Assembly (NCBI GenBank): GCA_963930655.1
Contig: OZ005610.1
Span: 14,823,001-14,887,000 of the forward strand
DNA: 64,000 bases
Origin: Myrica gale
Taxonomy: Eukaryota > Streptophyta > Magnoliopsida > Fagales > Myricaceae
Reading direction: 5' to 3'
The notes beneath the pieces are model-generated. The model did not search any database and had not been told where the DNA came from. It saw only the letters and a list, made by a program, of their open reading frames with translations. How positions within the stretch are numbered: position 1 is the stretch's first letter; every line of letters starts with the position of its first letter. Shown one piece after another: positions 43,047 to 56,900 of the stretch. Position numbers and translations under genes: made by a program.

Positions 43047-44935
43047 ATGGAACACTGTCGCCAAGCTCCAAGCCGACTGGGTACAATGATGATCAGAGAC
43101 GCTGTACTGTGCTTCTGGATCGTAATCCATTCATTTTCAGCGGCTTACGCTGATTCCATTCACGGCTGTGGTGGCTTTGTCGAGGTTAATCACTTCTCTC
43201 TCCCTCTCGCGGTTCGTTTGGTTTCTGAGAAATCGTAAAAGCGTAGGATAATATAAATAATTTAACAGGCATGGATTGACTCATTAAGTTTAGTAGTTCC
43301 TCAGCAACCGAAAGTATAGTTATTAGATGACAGTTCAAATCTCTGAGAATTTGGGGAGTCACAAATCGTGGATCTGAATTTGGCGTTGATCTCTTTTCGC
43401 AATATACGCGATTTATTCTCTTTGGGGTTGGGGTTTCACTTAAAACTCAGGAACTCGTAATCGAATTCGTAAAAGGTTGTACTTGACATCCAGGAAGTTT
43501 TGATCGTATTTGTTTGTTGTAGGCTAGTACATCTCTTATGAAGTCGAGGAAGCTGAATGATGCGAAATTGGACTATTCTCACATCACGGTATGTATTTTG
43601 GTGTTCCGTTTTGCATTTGAGGCTTTTGTAGCATATTACTTTTTTAACAGAACGAATTGAAGTGAGGCACATGAAATGTTTTACATGTTTGGCCATCTCT
43701 ATTAGTAGCTTAGAATTGGAAGTGGGTGTATGTTCTATTGTATGAGTTTCAAAATGGATGGACCACGACCGATGTGGCGATGCTGTATTTAGTTTGTTTG
43801 AATCTGTTAGTGTGTGAGATATATATTACATAGTTCACTATGACTTGAATTGTAGGTTGAGCTTCGGACAGTGGATGGACTGGTGAAGGATAGAACTCAG
43901 TGTGCTCCCAATGGCTACTACTTCATTCCAGTCTATGACAAGGTAATGCTTACCATGCTAATGCTTGATGTTTCCTCTAAGTGCGTGTAGTCTTTTTAAG
44001 TTCTTCTTGCTGATAACTTATCAAAAAAAAGTTATTCTCACTGATAAATATACGAAGTGCAGGGTTCTTTTGTGATTCAAATTAATGGACCGGAAGGATG
44101 GGTATGGGACCCGGAGAAGGTCTGGTGATTGCATTGTTATTTAGATTAAAATTTTCTCAAGCTCAGTGTACCTGTTATCCCTTTTCTGTACTATATGGCC
44201 CATATCTTTTCCAGAAATCCGAGTTGCCCTAGTATGTGACCCAAATAATGTTCTTTACAGGTTCCTGTTGTAGTTGATGATAATGGTTGCAATGGCAATG
44301 AAGATATAAATTTTCGCTTCACAGGGTTTGTTTTGGTTGATTCATGTTGTTATTTATGTGCTTGGGACTTTTGGTTTAAATTTCAGGATGAATTACTTTG
44401 AGATTGTTATTATGTGCTAGGTTCACGATATCTGGTAGGGTGGTGGGAGCTATTGGTGGAGAGAGCTGTACCCTTAAAAATGGAGGTCCTTCAAATGTGA
44501 ATATTGAGCTTTTGTCTCCGGATGGTGATCTCATCTCTTCGGTCTTGACCTCATCAGTGGGGAGCTACTTGTTCACAAATATTCTTCCAGGTATCAAAGT
44601 TTGCATGGCACTTTTTTGTTAACAAGATCAACATGTTTGTACTCTATGTACCAACTTTTTCAAAGTGAGCATCAAAGATATTTATTGCACATATAGCACA
44701 TGCAGTGATCCACTTTCCTATTGGGATGGCACTTCTCATTACGTACTCTTTCTCATTGTAGTTTTGAAGAGATCTCCCTTTCTCATTGTATTTTGGTCTT
44801 TGGTATAGGAAAATATCAATTCCGTGTGTCACATCCTGATCTGAAAATTGAAGTTAGAGGTTCCACAGAGGTTGAATGTTTTTTCTTTTCACTTTGATCC
44901 ACTTTTGCCATTTATTGCTGTTTTCGTTCCCTCTA

Positions 44936-44980
<45 letters not shown>

Positions 44981-47900
44981 TCTCTTCCTCTTTCTCCACG
45001 CTTACGCACTCATACTTTTGGTATGTGTTTGAAAAGCACATAGATTTCTGATTGCCACTCACTTGGGAATGCACTTGCAGGTGGAATTGGGGTTTGGAAA
45101 TGGTGTAGTTGATGACATTTTCTTTGTTCCTGGGTATAATGTCCGTGGGTTTGTTGTCGCTCAGGTATATTCCTTTTGTAGAAACCAGTCACACGTCAAT
45201 GCAGTTTATTTTTCTTTAGTTTGATGTAAGAGTTCCACATTTAGTACGTTTATGAAACCATCTACTAGTGGAATGTCTGAAGACCACATACCACATTCAT
45301 ATTTACAATCGGTTCTCGCAATATTCATTATCACGTGTTTCCATAAAATTTTCTCGTTAATATCAGATGTAGAGTGGGTTCTGGTAAGTGATATGGTTTA
45401 GGTCTCTAAATACTTATGAAGCTGCTATGCTTCTTTGTATACTGTATCAGGTTTATTATGGAAGTATGGCATTGGACTTCTTTTTTTCTCTTACACTCGA
45501 GTGCTGATTATGCTTCACGTTTGGGCCCTTCTATATCTAAACTGTAAATTTTTCTTTTCTTTTTGTAGGGAAACCCGATTTTGGGAGTCTACATTTATTT
45601 ATACTCAGATGATGTCTCGGAGGTAGATTGTCCCCAAGGTTCTTCTGATGCCCCTGGAGAAAAAAAGGCTCTCTGTCATGCTGTATCTGATGCAGATGGA
45701 ATGTTTGAGTTTAAATCTTTGCCTTGTGGTAATTCTCTGTTTGGCTGTCTTCTCTCATAGGGGTTGCTGCATTTTCTTTCTTTCTGTAATCTCTTTTGGA
45801 TCAACACTCTGCTTATTCAATCTTGCACATTCTTTTAAATGCTTGAATTACTTGCAGGAAGTTATGAGCTCATACCTTTCTACAAGGGCGAGAACACGGT
45901 ATTTGACGTTTCACCACCTGTTTTGTCAGTGGTTGTTGAGCATGAACATGTCACAGTTCCCCAAAAGTTTCAGGTAAGCCATATAGTTATGTACAAAGTC
46001 ACAGCTCAACATTTTTTCCTGTTATCGCATTTCTTTTTTTGCCATCCTCCTGCTTTAATTTTTGTTCCGTTAGATTTGTAAACAGATATATTTGCCCTTG
46101 CCTTTTCTATAAAATCTAAAATCCTCAAGTCGAACAGACAAGCCCTCTGAACTGTTTGGTACTCTAAGATGAATAAAATCTTCTACTATCATAGAGAAAA
46201 TTGAATGTTTTCATGTCCATCTGAAGAAATCTCCTCATTAGTCTTGATTGTTTGCATGGCTATAAGGAAATCTCCTTATCAGTCTCGATTCTTTCCTGGG
46301 CTATAACTCCATAGCTATTAACAAATGACGTTGTTTTTTAGAACCTGGCTTTGAAACTCCAGAATAGCAGACCGTGCTGCACTGATATTATCAATTGCTT
46401 TGACCACTTGCCAACCCCTACTTTTAGCCTGCTCTACGGCTAATGACACAGTACTTGACTTCTTTAAGTTTCCCTGTTTTGTGTCACGTGTCCTTCTGAA
46501 AGTCCCCTTTATTGTCAAAGTTGTTGCTTATGCCTATGGATGAGATGTCATTTCTCTCTAACCTTCTGCACCTTTCCTCTTTGTATTCAAAATCTACCAC
46601 AAAGAAAAAGAATGAACTTGAGATGGGTAAAGTTTTAGTTTCTTGTCTTGATGGATTTGTTTGTTTAACTATGAACATGTTGGCAATCAAAGTTATTGTA
46701 AGGTCTTAATTGACTGGTTTGTTGGTTATCTACTGACTCAATGATTTGAAGAGTCAAGTGTATAGCTCCTCCAGTTGTTAAAAGTATCCATGTTAACTGA
46801 CTACTAGGGTTTCAAAACTCCGTTTGATAATGCTAAATTCATGTCACAAACTTACATGAAGAGAAGTCCACGTTTTGTGCAATTCTATCAAGCTGGTTAT
46901 ATCTGTGTGCATGTATAATTTTCTTATTCTGTTTTCCTGTATTTAGGCTTTTGCTACTTATTATTTTGCTTATACATGCTTGGTGTGATTATGTGAATAT
47001 ATTGACATCATCTGTTTCTATTGACTTGTATAGGTCACTGGATTTTCTGTTGGGGGCCGTGTAGTTGATGAAAATAATATTGGAGTGGATGGAGCTAAAA
47101 TTATTGTTGATGGTCATGAAAGGGCTATCACTGACATGCAGGGATATTACAAGCTTGACCAGGTATAATTACTTCATACTATGTATGTTTATGTGCTTGT
47201 GTGTTCTATAAAATCCAGCATTACTTGCTATAAGTATGTTATGTTAGTCTCTTTGGAGGTAGTCGTAGAACAAGTGCGAGATACATTGAGAGCTTATTAA
47301 TTTGTGGTGACGAAAAATAGATCCTACTATTGTAAATTTTGACTACTTCATATGATTAGGAATTGATCATGATACTTCTTCTTTTCTTAAGGAAATCATA
47401 CTGATTCAATATATAAGATCTTTCCCTTCCTAATCAAAATCCATTTGTTCTAATTTATGTTGACAATTCCTCACCAATGAATTAAGTCCATCAGTTTGCT
47501 TGTTCAGCTAGAAAACATGAAGCTTTGTCATATTTTAAATTTGATATACGGAGGAGGTCTGCTGAGTTTTTTAATCAACTTGTTGTAATTTTTAGTGAAA
47601 AATTATGAGCTTGCTACATTTTCTTTCACTATAGGCCCACTCGAGGTCTGTCCCCCTGTCTTTCGTGCATTCTTGCCCCTGTAAATGTGGTCTGTCTACC
47701 TCTGACATCACTTACTGTGTTGTAATTTGATTCGTGTCTTTGATATTAGTCTAGGTGTGTTCAAGCTTTTTGAGAAAACTTTGATATTAGTGATTTTTCA
47801 ATGTGGCCTATAAGAGAAATGTTCAAATGCTTCATCTTACATTTTATAAGTTTTTCCAAGTTGTTTTTTAGGTTACGTCCAATCGCTATATGATAGAGGC

Positions 47901-50900
47901 CATAAAGGAGCATTACAAGTTCAAGTTGCTGAAGGATTACATGGTAAAGTATCTTGTGGATAATCTGGCACTCTTGAATCTTTATTAAGGTTTCCCTCCT
48001 TTTGTGGTACTTTGAAGTGAAGTGTTCAGTTGTCTTCATCTGCCTTTACCTCACTGAGGCGGTTTTTCTAGACGATAATGGAGGAATTGTTGCCCTCTCT
48101 TTCCTAAATTTCCTTGCTCATTCAGGTATTGCCAAACATGGCTGCTGTTACAGACATTAAAGCAGTTTTCTATGATGTTTGTGGTGTAGTTCGGATGGAT
48201 AGTTCTGGTTTCAAGGCAAAGGTAAACTCACAATTTCAATGTTCTAATTTTTGTTACCTGTGCCCGTGTGTGCCCTAACTGTAATTAAGTTCATTGGCAC
48301 ATTGCGTTCTAGGTAGCTTTGACACATGGACCAGAGAATGTCAAACCTGAAGTGAAATTGACAGATGGAACTGGAAATTTCTGCTTTGAGGTATGTTTAG
48401 TAGAAGCTCAATCTGCAAGTATCTTTAGTTGCTTAGAATATTCCATAATTTCCTTCTGACATCGATATTGCTAAAGTTAAAAGACGTCTTTGACAGTGTT
48501 GTTTAATTGAGGGAATATGTAGTCTTGATAAGTAGTTTTAGTTTTTCGTTGTTGCTAGTTGACTGGAAGCTAGTGAGGCTTTTCTGTTAGATTTTACTAA
48601 GCTTCTTATGCTTTTCATCTTGTAATTTTGCTTTGTCTTGATAAGAGCTTTTAGATAGATGCAACTAGGTGTCAAAAAGTCTTTTGGTCAATTGAGTTCA
48701 TATGTTGCTGTTTTAGAATTGATCTTCTGATCCTTGGTTGAACCATGACTGCATGATGTTTAAAGCCAATGGAACTGGGAGGTTGCAGTGAGATCTGTCT
48801 CAAGTTATTTGGTTTATTGATTGTGGATTTCATATCACTTTGGCTATTTGTTTGGCATGGTCTTGAGGAGAATTAGGGGAAGACTTGTATATGGAATTAT
48901 TAATAAAGTCAAATGGCAAAAGGCATATGTTTTTGTGTAGGCACAAACTTCTCTAAAGCTTGTCAAGCATGATGTGATGCTGCTGCAATTACCCTAACCA
49001 TTTTGGGTTCAAAATTTTAATTTCTTACAATTGGGATAATAAAGCTGTTAATGTCTTGGAAAATGATATTTTCTGCTTTTTCCTTGATTTAAGTTGTCCA
49101 TATGTTTGTTAAAGTTAACATTCATTTGCTGTACAAGTTACATCTCTCTCCTTTGTTTACAATATGTTCAGGTTCCACCAGGTGAATATCGCTTATCTGC
49201 AATGGCAGCTACGCCTGAGAGTGCTCCTGGACTCTTGTTTCTGCCATCATATGTGGATGTTGTGGTCAAAAGTCCCCTGTTGAATGTTGAGTTCTCTCGG
49301 GTAATATAGTGCAAAACTAAAGAATCTAAGTAGCTTTTTGTTCTTTTATCCTATAGTATTACTTGAAAATTTTTTTTATTCATGTTTTCCAAAACCAGAA
49401 TGTGTTTGTCATTTTTTTGCCCCTCTCCTCGACTCTTGTCCCTGGCTCTCATTTAAAGCAAAAGAGTGGACTTGTTCGTTGCTTATAAACTGAATATCTG
49501 CTACAGACCCTCATTAAAGTTATGAGGATTCATGGCTTACCGAATTTTTTTCAGATTAAGGCTTAATTGTGTTGATTTGTTGCTTGTCAGAAGAGAGAGT
49601 TCTGGAGGCACTGATTTTCAGTACTGCTGGCGAATTGAGAGTTACTTGCTAGAAAAGGTGGTGACAGGGTGGATTTGTAAGCCACAACTGCTATCGATAG
49701 GTTTCTCTAGAAGTTTTCGTGTTGAGACTAAAGAGTTTCATGTGTCTGTGAGTGATGGTGGCTCTGTTAAGTTTACGGAGTGGAGCCGGAAGTCTGTGAG
49801 TTCGATTTCGTTCGGGAAGTTTGGACCAGTGTGGATGATCAATATGGCTGGCAACTGATGGCGGCTCATGGTGAGAGCTCCTTTACCTCGAAAGCTAACG
49901 ATATGTTTTGTGCGTTTCTGGCACAAAGATGTGCTAACAAGGCGAGAATGTATGTTTCCATTGTTGAGTATGGAGAAGGTAGGCATAGGGGAGTGGTTAT
50001 GGTACCCGAAGGCGTAGGAGAAGGGTGGAGGTTACTGGCTGGCCTGTTCCAGGAGGTGGTAGAACACTTAGGTAGAATCAAAAAAGGGATGGGAAGAAGA
50101 TTGTTGGACAGGTGTGGTTGAGAGGGGGACATTCCTTCGCAGAAGTGGTGAAGGAAGGCAAGTCCTTGGTGGTTGCTGGCAAGCAGACGTTGGTAGATGC
50201 GTGTGTTGGAGGAGAAGGAAAGACAATATTGCTCTGACATCGCATGCACAACAAAAGCATGTAGACCAGGCGACGCTTTAGCTTTCCAAGGTTTCAGATA
50301 TGGAACGAGAGACATTGGCTTTAACGGGAGACAGATGTGGCCTGACTGATTTTATAAATTGATTGTTAGGTATGAGGGTAGAGTTGGACAAGCTAATTAC
50401 TGAAGTTGGACAAGCTAATTAGTGAAACTGATGGGCTCTTGGGTCGGGAAAGTGGCTGGGAAGTCTGCAGAGAAGTGGACCTGACTAATAGTGGGCCTGA
50501 ACCAATGCAAATGGCGATCGAGCCTGAGACACAGCAAGATGAGGGACCTTCGTCGAGTGGGCCGAATTTTGGGCCTATTGAAGACTCGGCTCAATGGAAG
50601 ACCCAATATGGGAACTGTTCTCAGTTGGAGGAGCCAACCCACCCAACGCCATTTGTTAGGCTCGGTGGCGAGGCGGGTGGCACCCACCCCCAGTCAGCGG
50701 CGGCAGACCTCTCGCCGACGACGTCTGAGGCTAGTGGTGACGGCCTCGCTGTCACTCCGGCGCCGAAATCGTCTCCGGCAGCCTTGCCCTTGGGCACAAA
50801 TGGGTCTGTTGGGCTCGTGGAGGTGTTGGAGCTGCCGGATTTGCTAGTTTGGAAGTGGAGGGAGAAACTGTGGAGATCGCTTATTTCAAAAAGTATTGTC

Positions 50901-53900
50901 AAGTTCTATAGCTCTTTGTATAAAGAGCCATTTTCTTGGAGGCGGTGCTGGATGACTTGGAATTTGATTCCATTTCTGAGGAGGATGCGTGTTGGCTTGA
51001 GAGGCCCTTTAAGGAGGACAAGGTCACAGGGTGGTCCGTAGCCTCAATGGTGACAAGGCTCTGGGACTGGATGGGTTCACTTTAGCATTTTTTCAGTCTT
51101 GCTGTGAGGTGGTTAAGGGGGATGTTTTGGTTATGTTTAATGAATTTGCTCAGCGGGGTAAATTTGTTAAGTGCATGAATGCAACTTTCATTGTTCTCAT
51201 TCCTAAGAAAGCTGGAGCTGTGGACTTGGGAGATTTTCGTCCCATCAGTTTGGTTGGAGGGGTTTATAAAATTATCGCCAAGGTGTTAGTGAATAGGTTG
51301 AAGATGGTTATTGAGAAAATCATATCACCTTCCCAGAATGCTTTTGTGAGAGAGGTAGACAGATTCTGGATTTAGTTTTGATAGCAAATGGCATTGATTT
51401 GAGATTACGTTCGAATATGCCAGGGCTGTTGTGCAAACTTGATCTTCACAAGGCTTATGACCATGTGAATTGAGATTTTCTGTTGTATTTGTTGAGGAGA
51501 AGTGGGTTTCGTGAGAAATGGTGTAGGTGGATTGCGTTCTGTATATGTACCGTTAAATTCTTTGTTATGGTCAATGGCTCTCCTCATGGCTTTTATGAGA
51601 GTTCTAGAGGTTTGCGTCAGGGTGATCCTCTTTCACCCCTTTTGTTCATGATTGTCATGAAAGCATTTAGTATGATGATGAAAGAGGTGGTTGGGAGAGA
51701 TGCTATTAAGGGGTTTGAGGAGGGGCGAGGTGGTAGTAATGGGGTGTGCATTTCCCAATTGCTCTTTGCCAATGATACGTTAATCTTTTGTGGGGTTTAG
51801 GAGAATCAAGTGCGAAACCTAAGATGCTTACTTTTGGAAGAGTTCATGATGTTCAGGTGATGGCAGAGATTTTGGGTTGTAGGGTATCGTCACTCCCAAT
51901 GACATACTCGGGCCTTCCTCTTGGTGCTAAGTTTAAATGTGTGCATATTTGGGATGGTATCGTTGAGAGATTTGAAAGAAGGTTGACGCGTTGGAATCAC
52001 ATTTATCTTTCAAAGGTGGGAAGGTTAACGTTGATTAGATCTAATTTTTCTAGCCTTCCTACATACTTTTTGTCATTATTTCCTATTCCGTTGTCTGTGG
52101 CTAATAGGTTGGAGAAGTTGCAAAAGGATTTTTTGTGGGGAAGTGGTGGTGATGAGCACAGGTTTCACCTTGTTAGGTGGGCTAGAGTTTGTTCCTCTAT
52201 TAGAGCTGGAGGGCTGGGACTTAGGAGACTTTTTTTTATTCATTAGAGCTCTTCTTGGAAAATGACTTTGGAGATTCTCTTTTGAGAAAGATAGCTTATG
52301 GAAGACAGTTATTTCGGAGAAGTGTGGGTGTGAGGAGAGTGATTGGTGCACTTTGGAGGCGCATGAATCTTATGGGGTTAGCTTGTGGAAGCACATTAGC
52401 AAAGGGTGGTAATTTTTTAGAGAGCATATTAAGTTTGTGGTTGGAAATGGCTCCAGAATCCGGTTTTGGCATGACAAGTGGTGTGGGGAAAGACCTTTGA
52501 GGTTGGAGTTTCCTCAATTATTCTCTCTAGCTCGATGCAAGGATGCTTGGGTGGCTGATTGTCTGGAGTTGGGATCCGGAGTTGTTGTGTGGGATGTTCA
52601 TTTTGAGAGATTGATCAATGATTGGGAGATGTTGGTTTTTTCAGCGTTTTATTCCTTACTTTACTCGATGAGTAGGAGAAGGGGGGGAAGAGGATAGATT
52701 GCTTTGGATGGGGTCCAAGGGTGGAGTCTTCTCTGTTAAGTAGATGTATTCGTTGCTTTTGGAGGGCTCTAAGTATTCTTAACTATGATTGGGTTATGCC
52801 TAGGAAGGTAGTGAATGTCTTGTATTGTTGGAGGAGGAAGTTTGAGAATCCTATCGCTTCGGCCATTTGGAAGATGATCCCAGCTTGCATATGGTGGAGT
52901 TTGTGGAGGGAAAGGAATGAGAGATGTTATGAGCATAAGGCCATGTCCTTGGATCGTTTGGGGGGGTTCTATGTTGCATTCTCTTTTTATGTGGGCTAAT
53001 TCGGTCTTAGGTTTTCCTTTTGAGTGTTTTCCAGATTTTCTGAGTTTTTTAGCTTGTATGCTCTAGGGTTTTTGAATATAATCTCTTGTAATGTTAATAA
53101 AGTTTTACTTATAAAAAAAAATGAACTGACATATCAATCTCCTATTGAAAATCCGCAGAACGTCTGACTTGATTCGTGACCTGTTTTCTTGTAGTATTGT
53201 GTGTTCATAAAATGATTCCCCTAAACTTCCACTCTCATTCCTCTTTTTTTATTTTTTCATGAAAATTGATGCAAGTGTTTATCATGCCTCCTTTGTTCTA
53301 GAGTAAGTGTGAAATTTTTTATGAAAGTAGTATTCCTGATGTATCTTTCATTTGGTCCATAATTAAGGCACTGGTCAATGTACTTGGTACTGTAGCCTGC
53401 AAGGAGAACTGTGGCCCAAAAGTTTCTGTTACCCTAGTAAGATTGGCTGGGAAAAACGACAAAGAGAGAAAGACAGTTAGTTTGACTGATAACAGTAATG
53501 AATTCCTCTTTTCAGATGTCATCCCTGGAAACTACAGGCTTGAGGTATAGTATGCTTGCTCTCTGCTTTCTACATCCTACCACGACAGTTGATTTAGTTC
53601 AGCTTGTTTCTTGTAAATATAAAAGACCCAAACATTTATGTGTAATTGATGTTTAGTAATTTCTTTTTAAGTTTCTGAATGCTGTTTTAATCAATTGTTA
53701 CTCTTTTAGGTTAAACATAATTCTCCAGAAGCAGTGGCTAGGGAAGATAATTGGTGCTGGGAGCAGAGCTTCATTAATTTGGACGTTGGTGCTGAGGATG
53801 TAAACGGAATTGTATTTGTTCAAAAAGGTTACTGGGTTAATGTCATATCCACCCATGATGTAGATGCTTACATGACTCAAGCAGATGCTTCACCTATGAA

Positions 53901-56900
53901 TTTGAAAATTACGGTAGCGTCTCTTGGTCAAATTTCACCAGTAGAAATCCATTTAAGTATTGAGGATGATTTATGTACTTTCATGCAAAACTGCTTACTA
54001 TTCCTTTATTTCTTTGTGCTAACTGCAGAAAGGTACCCAACATATGTGTGTGGAATCTCCTGGGTTGCATGAACTTCATTTTGTTAACGCTTGTATTTTC
54101 TTTGGGAGCTCATCACTGAAGATCAATACATTGGACCCTTCGGTATATTGTCTATGTTGTTACTTTTCATTTTCATGTTGAATTTTATATGGCCGTGGTT
54201 AGGTTGGAATATCTTTTCAAATCTTTTTCCCTCACTTGTCATTTCTTTTGTAGCCTATCTATCTAACAGGAGAGAAGTATCTACTTAAAGGACACATCAA
54301 GGTTGAGTCTAGCACAGTTGATGTTGTGTATGAAGTACCCGAGAGTATAGTTGTGGACATTCTGAACAGTGGGGGCAGTGTTGTTGATGGTACCACAGCT
54401 AAACTTAATTCCAATGACAACGATCAATCAAGTCCTGCCATTTATGAATATTCTCTATGGGCTAATCCCGGAGACAAACTTACCTTTGTTCCCTGGGACT
54501 CGAGGTATGTGTACTTAGCTATTTCTCTTGATAAGTGTGTCATCGAGTGCCTTGATGGTTATTTAGTGGTGAGTAGATTTAAGCGGTCTACATTCTATTT
54601 TAATTGTTAACTTTTTCAACACGTACTCATTGCCGTTGGAAGCAGCTTTTGCTTTTTGCACCCACACCCTGTAGATTTTATTCATCCAATTTTTGGGTGT
54701 TTGAAGTTCTATCATTCTGATTTTGAGTCTTGATTATCCGTAAGCTTGTTTAACACCTTACTGATATTGCATACCTGCTTTGTGGCTCTCACTTATCTGT
54801 GATGCGTTGCAGGAACAATGGGGTGAAGAAGATCTTGTTTTATCCTAGACAACGTCATGTAAGCTTGATTTTTATCATTTTAGTGGTGTTATATATTTAT
54901 TTATATTATTGTTGTTCCATCAAACATGATTCCAAAACTACACTATGCTAGGTCTCGGTTACAAGTGATGGTTGTCAAGCTTCTGTTCCTCCATTTTCTG
55001 CTCGATTGGGGTTATACATTCAAGGATCAGTTTCTCCCCCTCTTTCTGGTGTTGATATTAGGATTCTTGCTGCTGGAGATAGCTACATTGCTAACCTTAA
55101 GAGTGGTGAATTGGTACTTGAGACTACCACAGATATCGATGGATCCTTCACTGGGGGGCCTCTATACGATGACATAACTTACAGTGTCGAAGCTTCAAAG
55201 GTGAGGAACTTTTGGGTGATAGATTTTTATGACGACATGAATTGTGGTTTGCAATAGTGGTATGCTTTCAATGACCACCTTAAATAGTAATGTCTTAATA
55301 TCCACTATTTCGACTTCCATATATTTCAGGCATAAATTTGAGTAATGGATACATGTTAAGAAACAAATTTCTTATTCCTTTGTTAGAGCCTAGTGGCTTA
55401 CCGTATCTTTTGGAACTTGATATATTCTCTGTTTGTTCTCTGCACATATATTCCTGTAACTCCAATTCGTCGCTATCTTTTCTTATGTCTTTTACTTTCT
55501 GCAGCCTGGCTATCATCTAAAGCGGGTTGGACCTCATTCCTTCTCTTGTCAGAAGCTTGGCCAAATTGCGGTTCATATATACTCTCGAGATGGTTCTAAA
55601 GAACCCATTCCTTCAGTGCTGTTGTCATTGAGCGGTGATGAGGGTTACAGAAATAACTCAGTATCTGGTGCTGGTGGAATGTTCCTTTTTGATAACTTGT
55701 TTCCTGGAACTTTCTATCTGCGTCCTCTGCTAAAGGTACCGTACTTGAATGAGTTCTAGTAATATTTCATGCACATTGTCTACTTTTTATTCTTTTTTTG
55801 TTTTTGTACTTTCCCCCTCTTTCCCCCGTGACTCTTATGTCTGATCTTGCGTTTAGTGATGCTGTATTTATGTTAAATTGTCTGAGTTCTGCTTAATTTT
55901 GTAGGACTTTTAAGACTGTTTGTTCAGAAATTTTTTTCATTCAACTCCTTTGAGTCGAAATATTAAAGGTTTAGTACCAGTTTGTTTTTTAATTAATAAT
56001 ACTAGGGTTTGATAGTACAGAGTTTCAGTTCTGGAGCATACAATGTTGGAAAGTATATTGAAGATGACCAATGTTATGGTTGTGGATTTACTGAAGCTAA
56101 GTTTATTTAAACTACCTGACTCAGCTAATAACTCAACACTTTTTTCCTTGTAGGAGTATGCTTTCACACCTCCAGCCCAGACAATAGAACTTGGTTCTGG
56201 GGAGTCTAGTGAAGTCATTTTCCAGGCCACCCGTGTGGCTTACAGGTCTTTCATCGACTACTTTCCTTCCATCAGTTCAGTGATAGAGAAGATTTACCTG
56301 GACTACTCTACTTTCAGTTCATTTTCATGATGCAAACATATGAGAGGTTTTTATTGAGCTTTGTACCAATTTGCTTTGACAGTTCCGTAATCTCTGCTAG
56401 AAAAGATTTCTAATTCTCAAAATAATCAAAGGTTCATTGCTTAGTTTAGGCCCTTTTCATAAAAATGAGAGAGTTATCAATTCATACTTTAACGCTTTTC
56501 AGTCAACTATTTTCAGACACTATGGAACCGATGATTTCAACCCAACTTTCCCCTTCATCAAAAACGTAAATCAAAATGGAAAGAACTTCTTGGCAGAAAA
56601 ATTATATTCATGGACAAAATGCCATTTAATTTAGGTCTCTACCTGGGGTGTACTTTTCTTTATTTTCTAAAGGTAATGAATAAAAAAAATCACTACCTGT
56701 CTGTACTTTTAGGAATATCGTTACTTGACTTCAAATTAACCAATGACTTCGTTCTTTTACTTGCAATTTTTCATTACAATAGACACAAGTTTCTGTAAGT
56801 CGCTAAGGTGGTTTAACCTTCTGCAGTGCTACAGGGGTGATCACTTTGCTCACTGGCCAACCAAAAGAAGGCGTTTCAGTTGAAGCCCGATCTGAGTCCA

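Larger units (their letters stand above)
49555..53123 (+). mobile_element. L1-type LINE in intron 15 of the NOMO-type gene
   Basis: The intron between exons 15 and 16 is 4067 bp. Its middle holds a non-LTR retrotransposon in the same orientation as the gene. A gag-like ORF1 region comes first, then reverse transcriptase and a zinc-binding C-terminal region. The 3' end has tgttaataaagttttac followed by an A run at 53114-53123. The endonuclease domain is missing and stops are frequent. The 5' end is approximate, and no clear target-site duplication was found. It leaves both splice sites of the intron untouched. Confidence 0.85.

Noticed and set aside
46318..46709. Coding frames in intron 10 of the NOMO-type gene
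   Set aside because: They overlap on both strands with no motif, and the flanking exons splice in frame without them.
49301..53367. NOMO-type gene as a pseudogene because of the LINE
   Set aside because: The LINE is wholly intronic; all 27 exons join in frame with consensus splice sites.
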